Shown here: positions 7,446 to 14,756 of the stretch, piece after piece
Layout: each line of letters starts with the position of its first letter
Position numbering within the stretch: position 1 is the stretch's first letter
Made by a program: the position numbers and the translations under genes
From: Micromonospora sp. NBC_01813
Lineage (GTDB): Bacteria > Actinomycetota > Actinomycetes > Mycobacteriales > Micromonosporaceae
Assembly: GCF_035917335.1 (NCBI RefSeq)
Contig: NZ_CP109067.1
Location: forward strand, 2,851,001-2,915,000
DNA: 64,000 nucleotides
Reading direction: 5' to 3'
The notes under the pieces: model-generated
What the model saw: only the letters and a program-made list of their open reading frames with translations
The model's database searches: none
Told to the model about the DNA's origin: nothing

Positions 7446-8833
7446 CCGACTGCCGCCAGAGTCCGGGAGCCGGTCCGGGAGCGGGCGTGGGTGTAGGTCT
7501 CGGTGCTGGACTGGGCCGGCAGGGACGTCGGGCCCGCAGCCGGATCGGCCCGTCGGGTCAACAGCACCAGTGCGGGCAGCAGGCCCAACGCCCAGTGCCC
7601 GGTGGCCGGCCCGGAGAACGACACCGATACCAGGAATCCGAGGATCAAGACCGCGAAGGCGAACGCGATGCCGTCGCGTTGCGCCAGCCCGGCCCGCAAC
7701 GCGCGCAGGATCGGCCAGAGCAGGGCGAGCAGCCCGAAGATGCCCAGATTCGCCAGCACCATCGCGTAGTACAGGTGGTAGAGCGGCCCCACATCGGTCA
7801 CCTCGTTGCCGGGCAGGTAGACGTCGGGGGTGGACTGGCCCAGCCCAGCGCCGGTCAACGGATTGGCGAGAAACGTCTCGAACCCGACCTTGGCCTCCGG
7901 CATCCGGTGCCCGGCGTCCGTCTCCATCGCCGTGGTCATCTCCATGGAACGTTCCCGGATTCCTGGGCTGACGGCGATCCCGACGACCACCAGCAGAGCG
8001 GTGAGCGCCAGCAGGGCACCGGCCGTGCGCCGGATCCGGGCGGTGCCCAAAACCAGCAGGCCCAGCACCGCGACGCCGGCGAGCGTCCACGTCGTACGGT
8101 AGGCGGCCAGCACCACGTCGGCCAGGAAGAGCGCGGCCAGGGCGAGCAGCCCGACCCGACGCCAGCCGGCGGCCTGGCAGCTCAACACCACCAGCGGTAC
8201 GGCGGCGAGCAGCGCCCACGAACCGCCGTGCCGTCCCGGTGCGGCCATCTCCAGCACGGTGAAGCCGGCCGCGCCGACCACGAACAGCACAGCTGCCCGG
8301 TGGCGCCACTGTGGAGTGGTCAGTGTGCAGGTGGCCAGGAAGTAGTACACCGGGATCACGGCGAAGTGGTATCCCGCGATCAGGATCTGCGCGGGATCGT
8401 TGCCGAGCAGGAATCCGTAGCAGGCGGCGACGACGATCAGCCCGGCCAGCACCGCCATCGGTCCGTCCGCGACGGCGGTGGCCCGCGATCGCCGCTCCGG
8501 CAGGAACAGTCGGCGCAACGACAGGCCGGCGCAGCCGGCGGCGAGCAGGAACCCGTGCAGCCCGAGAACCACTGGTATGGAGTTGTCGCCGAGCAGGATC
8601 AACACGCCGAGGACCCCGATGATGGCGGTCGGCAGCACCGACCAGGGCCAGGCGGTGAAGGCGACGCAGCACGCCACGGCGGCCAGCGCGAGCAACCCCA
8701 GGTCACGCGGCCCCGACACCGGCCCGCCGGGGACGACCTCGGCGAGGGGTGCACTGGCCGGCAACATGACGGCACCCGCCGCGAGCGTTCCGGCGACGAC
8801 CAGGGCCGGCGGCAGCAGCGCGATCGATTTCAC
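7442..8833 (-). CDS. O-antigen ligase/polymerase-like membrane protein (Wzy_C type)
   Basis: 463 residues with about ten to twelve hydrophobic segments through to about residue 430. A large extracytoplasmic loop at about residues 300-360 (TDAGHRMPEAKVGFETFLAN, PLTGAGLGQSTPDVY, GPLYHLYYAMVLANLG) has the pattern of O-antigen ligase/polymerase proteins: R/K residues, the G-x-G-x-G-like PLTGAGLG, and a conserved His-Y-Y. In this operon it is the likely polymerase or ligase that joins lipid-linked repeat units outside the membrane. It overlaps both neighbours by four bases. No flippase gene is in the operon. Confidence 0.8.
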   Translation of the reverse strand: MKSIALLPPALVVAGTLAAGAVMLPASAPLAEVVPGGPVSGPRDLGLLALAAVACCVAFTAWPWSVLPTAIIGVLGVLILLGDNSIPVVLGLHGFLLAAGCAGLSLRRLFLPERRSRATAVADGPMAVLAGLIVVAACYGFLLGNDPAQILIAGYHFAVIPVYYFLATCTLTTPQWRHRAAVLFVVGAAGFTVLEMAAPGRHGGSWALLAAVPLVVLSCQAAGWRRVGLLALAALFLADVVLAAYRTTWTLAGVAVLGLLVLGTARIRRTAGALLALTALLVVVGIAVSPGIRERSMEMTTAMETDAGHRMPEAKVGFETFLANPLTGAGLGQSTPDVYLPGNEVTDVGPLYHLYYAMVLANLGIFGLLALLWPILRALRAGLAQRDGIAFAFAVLILGFLVSVSFSGPATGHWALGLLPALVLLTRRADPAAGPTSLPAQSSTETYTHARSRTGSRTLAAVG

Positions 8834-10974
8834 CTGCCCGCCACCAGTCCGTCGAGCAGGTCCCGCAGTTGGTCGCCCCGCGCGGACCAGCTGTTGCGCA
8901 ACGCGGCGGCGCGGCGCAGCGTCACGGCGTCCGGGCAGGCACTCGACCGCAGCGCCTCCTCCACGGCGGCGACGAAGCTCTCCGGGTCGCCGCCTAGGTG
9001 CACCGGCCCGTCGATGTGCCGCAGTGCCGGCAGCGGGGTAGCCACCACCGGCTTACCCAGAGCCAGGTACTCGTAGCACTTCTTCGGCTGCACGTAGTCG
9101 ATCAGACCACCGACCCGGTACGGGATGAGGCAGACGTCGCAGGCCCGCAGAATCGCCGGGACCTGGGCAAACTCCACCAGGTCGTAGAGTCGCACGTTGG
9201 CCAGCCCGGCCAGCGGCGCACGCCCGGCCGCAGTGGACGGTCCGACAAGAAGAAAAGTCCAGTCCGGTCGGCTGCGGGCCACCTCGGCCAGGAGTTCGGC
9301 GTCGAAGGCCCGGGTGTCCACCGCACCGGCGTACCCCAGCAGCGGTCGGGGCAGGCGGTCCGCCCACGGGGCGACCGGGCCGGACGGGTCGAACTGGTCG
9401 GGGTCGCATCCGTTGGGCAGTGCGACGGTCGGCCGCCGGGCGGCGGGCAGCCGACCTTCCATCGCCGGGGAGGAAGCCAACACCAGGTCAGCGGCACCGA
9501 CGGCGCTGTGCATGCCTCGGCGTACATGCCACCGGTTCCACCGGCGGGTGAACGTCCAGTCCAGGTCGGCGCCGTCGTAGATGACCGCGCTGGCGCCCAG
9601 GTGGCGAGCCGTCGTCGTGGACAGGTCCTCGTCGATCCAGGCCAGTCGTCGGCCAGGTGCGCGGTCCAGCCACCGGCGCACCACCACGGCACCGATCCGG
9701 CGGTTCAACCAGTTGACCGGCGGCAACTGCCGGCCGGCCGGCAGCACGGTCGGCGGGGTGGCCCGCCACAGCGTCGGGCCGATCCGCTGCACCTCGAACC
9801 GCCACCGGGGATGGTGCCGGGGCGACTCGACGAACAACACCCGTCGGTCGACGGCGAGTTCACGGGCGAGCGCGTGCTGGCGGTGTGCCCCGGTCCGCCA
9901 GTCGACCCCGCTGAGCATCACCACCCAGTCCCGGACGTCACCATCGGACGACGGCCCGGTGCCAGACGACGGCTCAGCGTCGGACAAGGGCTCGATGCCG
10001 GACGACGGGTCGGTGCCGGGCAGCGGCCCGGGGTCCGCACGCAGCGCGGCGAGCAGATCACGCGGACCGAGCTGCCCACGGATCCCGAACACCCCCCGCA
10101 CCTGGCGGTCGAGCAGCGTCAGGACCCGCAGCAACAGCAACCGGTGCCGGGGCTGGGTGTCGGCCACGTAGCGGACGAGTCCGGCCAGGTGGTGGCGGGA
10201 ACGCATCGCCGGTTCCATCAGCCGGGTGGACGAACCCCGCTCGTGCACGACCGTCGCCTCCGGGGTCATCCAGAGCAGCCGACCGGCGTCGGCGAGCCGC
10301 TTGGCCAACCGCACGTCGTTGAAATAGATGGGGTACGCCTCGTCGAAGACCTGCTCCGGTTCGAGATCCGCCCGGCGCAGCAGCAGACAGCTCGCCGCCG
10401 GCTGGGGTACCGGGCGTACCCGGCTGAAGTCCTCGCCGACCAGCTGGTACGCCCGCCAGGGACCGCGTAGACCGGGTAGCCACCGCATGCCGGCCGCGAG
10501 GCCGAGCAGCGCCCGGAAGCCGGGCAGGCCGAGACAGTGCGGGTCGATGGCACCGTCGACGTCGCGGTACTGCGGGCAGACACCGGCGGCCCCCGGATAC
10601 CGACGGAGGAAGTCCACCAGCGCCGAGATGGCCCCGGGTTCGCACCGGACGTCGCTGTTCAGCAGCAGAACCAGGTCGGCCCGGGCATGCCGGTACGCCT
10701 GGTTCACCGCGCTCGCGTACCCGGTGTTGCGGGCGTTGTGGATCGCCCGCACCCCCGGGTAGCTGGCGAGTAGTTGCGCCGAGCCGTCGGTCGAGCCGTT
10801 GTCGACCGCCACCACCTCGTACCGCAGGTCCGGGGTGACCGCCGCCGGTAGTGAGTCCAGGCAGGCCCGGGTCTGCTCCCGGGTGTTCCAGCTGACCAGC
10901 AGCACCGACAGGTCCGGCCGGTCGACGGACGGGTGTCCGGCCTGGTCCGCTCCGGCGGTGGCCGGTGCGGTCAT
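8830..10974 (-). CDS. Bifunctional glycosyltransferase: GT2 fused to a GT4-like domain
   Basis: 714 residues with two complete catalytic halves. Residues ~20-300 are a GT-A GT2 domain (LSVLLVSWNTREQTRACLDS, VVAVDNGSTDGSAQ, LLLLNSDVRCEPG). Residues ~345-714 are a GT-B domain with VVMLSGVDWR, HRQHALARELA, DLVLASSPAMEGRL, LGYAGAVDTRAFDAELLAEV and KKCYEYLALGKPVVATPLPAL, the last being the donor-binding E-x-x-A-x-G-x-P region. Between them is a linker built from degenerate repeats of D/E-P-S/L-S-G/D. A single chain probably adds two consecutive sugars. It is coupled to the methyltransferase upstream by an ATGA overlap and to the Wzy-like gene downstream by another four bases. Confidence 0.85.
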   Translation of the reverse strand: MTAPATAGADQAGHPSVDRPDLSVLLVSWNTREQTRACLDSLPAAVTPDLRYEVVAVDNGSTDGSAQLLASYPGVRAIHNARNTGYASAVNQAYRHARADLVLLLNSDVRCEPGAISALVDFLRRYPGAAGVCPQYRDVDGAIDPHCLGLPGFRALLGLAAGMRWLPGLRGPWRAYQLVGEDFSRVRPVPQPAASCLLLRRADLEPEQVFDEAYPIYFNDVRLAKRLADAGRLLWMTPEATVVHERGSSTRLMEPAMRSRHHLAGLVRYVADTQPRHRLLLLRVLTLLDRQVRGVFGIRGQLGPRDLLAALRADPGPLPGTDPSSGIEPLSDAEPSSGTGPSSDGDVRDWVVMLSGVDWRTGAHRQHALARELAVDRRVLFVESPRHHPRWRFEVQRIGPTLWRATPPTVLPAGRQLPPVNWLNRRIGAVVVRRWLDRAPGRRLAWIDEDLSTTTARHLGASAVIYDGADLDWTFTRRWNRWHVRRGMHSAVGAADLVLASSPAMEGRLPAARRPTVALPNGCDPDQFDPSGPVAPWADRLPRPLLGYAGAVDTRAFDAELLAEVARSRPDWTFLLVGPSTAAGRAPLAGLANVRLYDLVEFAQVPAILRACDVCLIPYRVGGLIDYVQPKKCYEYLALGKPVVATPLPALRHIDGPVHLGGDPESFVAAVEEALRSSACPDAVTLRRAAALRNSWSARGDQLRDLLDGLVAGR

Positions 10975-11822
10975 GACGACTCTCCCGGTGCCCAGCGTCT
11001 GGCCAGCACCCGCAGGTAGTCACCCCGCTGGGGGTGACTGGTGCGGACCGATCCGGTGGCCCGCAGGCTGCGCCAGCGGCTCGCCAGACCCCACCGGCTC
11101 AGCTGACGACGTGGCCTCAGGTAGTGGGTGGCGAAGATCGTGTCGAGGCGGACGATCTCGAAGCCGGCCTCGGCCACCAGCCGGCGCAGCGACTCCGGGC
11201 CGAAGTGCCAGAGGTGGAAACGCGGGCTGAGATCCGCCCAGGACTCGCCCGCCCGGTCGGCGGTGTCCGACTCGATGTTCGGCACTTCCAGGGCGAGCCA
11301 TCCGTGCGGGGTCAGCCGGTCGTGGGCCGCCTGCAGGAATCGACGCGGGTCGGTGACGTGCTCCAACACGTGGAAGGCGCAGACCGCGTCCACCGGTGCC
11401 GCGAAGACCGCTTCCTCGAACGTCCCGGTCCGCACCGGCACGCCGGTCCGGTCGCGGGCATACCGCGCGGCGGCCTCCGACACCTCGACGCCCTCGACCG
11501 CGATCCCGTGGTCGCGCGCCGCCGCAAGGAAGAAGCCACCCGCCGGACCCGCCTCGACCAGCGTCGTCGGCTGGGCGGCCGAGAGCACCCAGCGCAGCCG
11601 ACGGGCGGCCTCGAACTGCCACTGTGCCGCGAATTCGAAATATTTGCGGTACGACTCGGCTTCGAAGTAAGACTCGTCGTACAGCTCCTCCGGTGGGGCG
11701 AGCCCGGCGGCCGTCCAGTGGAACGCGCAGTCGGCGCAGCGCCGCACGATGCCGCCCATCACAAATTCGCTGCGCGCGCCGCCGCACATCAGGCACTCGT
11801 CGATCGTCATGAGGTCGGTCAT
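10971..11822 (-). CDS. Class I SAM methyltransferase with N-terminal zinc ribbon
   Basis: 283 residues from the ATG at 11822, chosen because AAGGA lies seven bases upstream. The N-terminus has two Cys pairs (CLMCGG and CADC) that probably bind zinc, as in the sugar methyltransferase-like families of polysaccharide clusters. The SAM-binding half follows: LVEAGPAGGFFLAAARDHG (motif I, a variant with P-A-G-G), VEGVEVSEAAARYARD and VCAFHVLEHVTDPRRFLQAA. It probably methylates a sugar or lipid-linked intermediate made by the operon. It sits between the Wzz/BY-kinase-like gene and the GT2-GT4 fusion. Confidence 0.82.
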   Translation of the reverse strand: MTDLMTIDECLMCGGARSEFVMGGIVRRCADCAFHWTAAGLAPPEELYDESYFEAESYRKYFEFAAQWQFEAARRLRWVLSAAQPTTLVEAGPAGGFFLAAARDHGIAVEGVEVSEAAARYARDRTGVPVRTGTFEEAVFAAPVDAVCAFHVLEHVTDPRRFLQAAHDRLTPHGWLALEVPNIESDTADRAGESWADLSPRFHLWHFGPESLRRLVAEAGFEIVRLDTIFATHYLRPRRQLSRWGLASRWRSLRATGSVRTSHPQRGDYLRVLARRWAPGESS

Positions 11823-11877
11823 CGAACATCCTTTCGAAGTCGGGAATCCGCATGCTGCGGCTGGTCGGCGGCGACGC

Positions 11878-13302
11878 TCATCGCACCGACGGGGTCGGCT
11901 GCCCGGCCAGCCCACGGGTCTGGGGGGTGACCGGCACGGCTTCGCTGGTCACCGCCGGCCGCTCGGCGTGTCGTTGCACGATCGGGTACCGGTACGACAG
12001 ACGGCGATCGCGGCGTCGCATGTCGGTCAGGACGCAGCCCACCACCGGTGCGTGCACCGTCCGCAGCAGGGCGGTCGCCGCCTCGACCTGATCGTGTCCG
12101 GTCCGGTTCGTCCGGGCCACCAGCAGGACGCCGTCGGCGCCCGCCGCCACGACGGCGGCATCGGTGACCGGTAGCAGCGGGGGTGTGTCGATGACGACGA
12201 GGTCGAAGTCGCGCCTGGCCCAGGCCAGCAGCTCCGACCATCGTGGTGATTCGAGCAGTTCGCTGGGGTTCGACGCGGCCGGTCCGGCGGGCAGCACCGA
12301 GACCGGCTGGCGCCGCCACTGTTGGAGTGCGTCCAGCGCGCCGACCCGGCCGGAGAGTACGTCGGACAGTCCCGGGCCGGTGGCCAGGCCGAGGTAGTCG
12401 GCAAGCCTTGGCCGGCGCAGGTCGGCGTCGACGAGCAGTACCCGGCGACCTGTTTCCGCCACCGAGATCGCCAGGTTCGCCGCCGTGATCGACCGACCGT
12501 CGCGGGAGGCGGCACTCGTGACCGCGACAACTCGTAGTTCCGGGGCCACCGCCCGCAGACTCGTCCGGAGGTGTCGGAACGACTCCGGTCCCCGCCCGCC
12601 GGATCGATCCCGGCTCAGGGCCGGCCGCCGGGCCATCGACGCCTGGTGCGGTATTACGGCGAGCAACGGTGCTGTCGTCGCATGCTGAAGCCGCTCGGGT
12701 GTCCGGATCGACCGGTCGAACGCCGCCCGTAGCAGCGCGAGAGCCACCCCCACCAGCAGGCCGGCCAACAGACCGAGTCCGATGTTGCGCACCGTGCCGG
12801 CGACCAGTGGTTTCGGGGTCGGCCCCGCCACGACCTCCAGCTTCACCGCCGAGATGTCCAGACCTGGCGGACCCTCCAACGCCTCCACCAGGGCGGTGAA
12901 CTCGATCAGCACGGCGCGGGCGAGCCGCTGGGAGCGGGCCTCGTCGGTGTCGGTGACGGTCACCGTGAACAGGACGGTGTCCCGGATCGCCTGGGCCGAG
13001 ATCCGGTTCTGGATCTGCTGCACCGAGAGACCGAGCGGGTACTGCTCGGCGACCATGCCCGCCAACCGCTCCCCGCGAACCACATCTACATAGGACTTGA
13101 TTCGTTCGCGCGAGAAGACACTGCCCTGCAGGACATCGGCGCGCTCCTCGCCGGGCGTGGTGACGAAGAACGTGGTGGCCGTGGCGTAGCGCGGCGGCGT
13201 CATGACGGTGACCGCTGCCGCAGCAGCCACCGCGACGCTCGTCACCAGCAACACCAGCCACCAGCTCCGCCGCAGCGCCTGCAGGTTGCCCGCGATCGTC
13301 AT
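11878..13302 (-). CDS. Wzz/BY-kinase-like polysaccharide co-polymerase with altered Walker A
   Basis: 474 residues. TM1 (about 15-33) and TM2 (about 175-195) flank a Wzz-type periplasmic region (ATTFFVTTPGEERADVLQGS). A cytoplasmic CpsD-like nucleotide-binding domain follows, with Walker A' VLLVDADLRRPRLADYLGLA and Walker B FDLVVIDTPPLLPVTDAA intact. Walker A reads SAASRDGRSITAANLA, where bacterial tyrosine kinases have G-E-G-K-S/T, so the phosphate-binding lysine is Arg (codon CGG). The C-terminal tail has only two Tyr (SYRYP) rather than a cluster. It probably sets chain length in the operon and heads it; kinase activity is doubtful. GGAGGG precedes the ATG. Confidence 0.88.
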   Translation of the reverse strand: MTIAGNLQALRRSWWLVLLVTSVAVAAAAAVTVMTPPRYATATTFFVTTPGEERADVLQGSVFSRERIKSYVDVVRGERLAGMVAEQYPLGLSVQQIQNRISAQAIRDTVLFTVTVTDTDEARSQRLARAVLIEFTALVEALEGPPGLDISAVKLEVVAGPTPKPLVAGTVRNIGLGLLAGLLVGVALALLRAAFDRSIRTPERLQHATTAPLLAVIPHQASMARRPALSRDRSGGRGPESFRHLRTSLRAVAPELRVVAVTSAASRDGRSITAANLAISVAETGRRVLLVDADLRRPRLADYLGLATGPGLSDVLSGRVGALDALQQWRRQPVSVLPAGPAASNPSELLESPRWSELLAWARRDFDLVVIDTPPLLPVTDAAVVAAGADGVLLVARTNRTGHDQVEAATALLRTVHAPVVGCVLTDMRRRDRRLSYRYPIVQRHAERPAVTSEAVPVTPQTRGLAGQPTPSVR

Positions 13303-13330
13303 CGACCCACCCTCCGAATCACCCTAGACA

Positions 13331-13351
13331 GGACTATAAGTCCATATGGAC
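13331..13351. promoter_or_regulatory. Overlapping palindromes in the polysaccharide-operon promoter
   Basis: GGACTATAAGTCC (13331-13343) and GTCCATATGGAC (13340-13351) are each palindromic and share GTCC. On the minus strand the first contains TATAGT, a good -10 candidate 30-odd bases upstream of the operon's first ATG. A regulator bound here would block or position the polymerase. No matching regulator gene is adjacent, so the role is inferred. Confidence 0.45.
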
Positions 13352-13464
13352 AGCAGAGTAGACGAGTTATTACAGAATAGTGTTCAAACGAAGAAATAGG
13401 ATTAACAGCTCGTCGACCCCCGGCGGTACGGGCGTGAGCAGCTGCCGCAGCTGCCGGCGAGCGG

Positions 13465-13971
13465 TCAAGCCGCGACGTTCGTGTCTACCGGCAGGTACGC
13501 GGTCTCCCGGCGCAACCAGCGACGGACCGTACGAGGCCGCACCACCCCGGCGACCGTCAGCCGGTCGGCGACGCTGCGGTACGCGTGCCCGGCGAGCCGC
13601 TCCACCCAGGCGGCCGGCGGGTGCGGCGGGTCGGTGTCGATCCAGCGCAGCACCGTACGACCCCAGGCGTCGACGACACCCGGCGCGGCCGTACCGGTGA
13701 CCACGCTGCCGGACGCGGCCACCGCGACCGCGCCGACGAAGGCCAGGTCGGCGAGCATCGCGGCGGCCAGCCCACGCCCGACGGTCCGGGCCGGCACCCG
13801 CAGCCCGCCGGTCACGTCGTCGTGGGCGATCAGGAACAGCCCGTCGGCCAGCCAACCGACCGGCGACAACGGTACGGCCAGCTCGCTCAGCGGCCTCGGC
13901 ATCGGTGCCGGCGGGGTCGACGCTGGCGATGTCGTCGACCAGTCACGGGCGCAGGTGCGGTAGGCGGTCAC
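13465..13971 (-). CDS. GPP34 (Golgi phosphoprotein 3-like) family protein, probably C-terminally truncated
   Basis: 168 residues from a GTG at 13971. GLFLIAHDDVTGGLRVP and VGRGLAAAMLADLAFVGAVA match the N-terminal half of bacterial GPP34 proteins, which bind acidic lipid head groups; the eukaryotic relative GOLPH3 anchors glycosyltransferases. Family members usually exceed 200 residues. Here a TGA follows PVDTNVAA, while a plausible continuation (ARRQLRQLLTPVPPG) lies in another frame just beyond, so a frameshift has probably cut the C-terminus. The start overlaps the preceding gene in a GTGA junction. It could still be expressed as a short form. Confidence 0.6.
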   Translation of the reverse strand: MTAYRTCARDWSTTSPASTPPAPMPRPLSELAVPLSPVGWLADGLFLIAHDDVTGGLRVPARTVGRGLAAAMLADLAFVGAVAVAASGSVVTGTAAPGVVDAWGRTVLRWIDTDPPHPPAAWVERLAGHAYRSVADRLTVAGVVRPRTVRRWLRRETAYLPVDTNVAA

Positions 13972-14216
13972 CGGCCGGCCCGCCTCGTCCAGGCCAGGAA
14001 CCGGGTGAACAGCTCCCCCGGCGTCGCCTCCTCCGGCAGGTCGGCGATCGCCTCCACCATCCGCTCAGCCGCGTACATGCTGCGCGAGATCGGGTCCAGG
14101 TTCGCGGTCAACTCGGCCCGCGCATACTCACAGGGCCAGTCGACCTGCGGCCCACACCCCGAACAGGACCAGACTGGCCTTACGGGCACGTGCAGCACAT
14201 CGTCGCGGCCGGTCAC
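13968..14216 (-). CDS. Small actinobacterial protein with CxxC motif, translationally coupled
   Basis: 82 residues from a GTG at 14216: PVRPVWSCSGCGPQVDWPCE in the N-terminal third, then DPISRSMYAAERMVEAIADL and GELFTRFLAWTRR at the end. This belongs to a widespread set of short actinobacterial proteins (often mislabelled flavin reductase) with W-x-C-x-x-C-G, W-P-C and an F-L-x-W-x-R-R tail. Function is unknown; the Cys set may bind zinc. The gene starts in a GTGA overlap with the gene before it and ends in one with the GPP34 gene after it, so the three are probably made together. Confidence 0.7.
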   Translation of the reverse strand: MTGRDDVLHVPVRPVWSCSGCGPQVDWPCEYARAELTANLDPISRSMYAAERMVEAIADLPEEATPGELFTRFLAWTRRAGR

Positions 14217-14443
14217 CGGTGCTGCACCCCGGCCTGGTTGCGCCACCGCCGCCCGCGCGGGCCCGACTGTGGTGCTGGGGTGGTGCCCCAGGTCCGGTCG
14301 ATCGGTGCGGTGCAGTCCCGGCAGGTCAACGTCTGCCCGCACACCGAACACCACCGGTGCCGACACCGGCACAACACGAACCCACCCACCAGGCCCACGA
14401 GCCCGGCCAGCACACCGACCACTGTTATGAGGAGAAGGCACAA
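14213..14443 (-). CDS. Small membrane protein with zinc-ribbon-like cysteines
   Basis: 76 residues: one transmembrane segment at about 3-24 (LLLITVVGVLAGLVGLVGGF) followed by a cysteine-rich cytosolic or extracellular part (CRCRHRWCSVCG, CRDC) and a basic tail. The six cysteines could form a treble-clef or zinc-ribbon site. I do not recognise the family. Its GTGA overlap with the next gene supports its being a real gene rather than a chance frame. It is the first of three coupled genes divergent from the XRE-TPR regulator. Confidence 0.55.
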   Translation of the reverse strand: MCLLLITVVGVLAGLVGLVGGFVLCRCRHRWCSVCGQTLTCRDCTAPIDRTWGTTPAPQSGPRGRRWRNQAGVQHR

Positions 14444-14756
14444 GAAAGTTCTCCAATCTCCGTACGGGTTTGGGCTTGCCGCCGCCAGCGACGGGGGGAC
14501 ACCGGCGGCGGCAAGCGGTTCGTGGCGCTGGGCGGACGCCGATCGAACCGTGAATACAGTGGACGTCGCGGTTGCCCCGGCAGAAGCGGTAAGGGAGGGG
14601 AACTGCTACGCGTTCCCGGGAAGAGAATTTGGAAGAGGGATTCCCACCCGGGCCGTGAGCCTCAGTCAGGTCAAAGTGCGCTCGGCTGGTCGTGACGGAT
14701 CGGGTCAATGCCTCTACGCTGGGCAGTGGGCCGATCGTCCGGACGGGGGTACGCCG
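14444..14756. promoter_or_regulatory. Divergent intergenic region with a 12-bp perfect inverted repeat
   Basis: The gap separates the coupled small-gene trio (minus) from the XRE-TPR regulator (plus). CTTGCCGCCGCC at 14475-14486 pairs exactly with GGCGGCGGCAAG at 14504-14515, about 32 bp upstream of the minus-strand genes. It could be a leader hairpin or an operator for the regulator. Nothing else stands out except a GA-rich stretch near 14620-14640. No open frame here looks coding. Confidence 0.45.

Noticed and set aside
5161-13302. Secondary-metabolite (glycosylated natural product) cluster
   Set aside because: There is a Wzz-like and a Wzy-like protein but no polyketide, peptide or terpene synthase; the set fits surface polysaccharide.
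13905-14756. Upstream extension of the XRE-TPR regulator by 284 codons
   Set aside because: The extension overlaps the coupled minus-strand genes and lacks similarity; the HTH begins right after the ATG at 14757.
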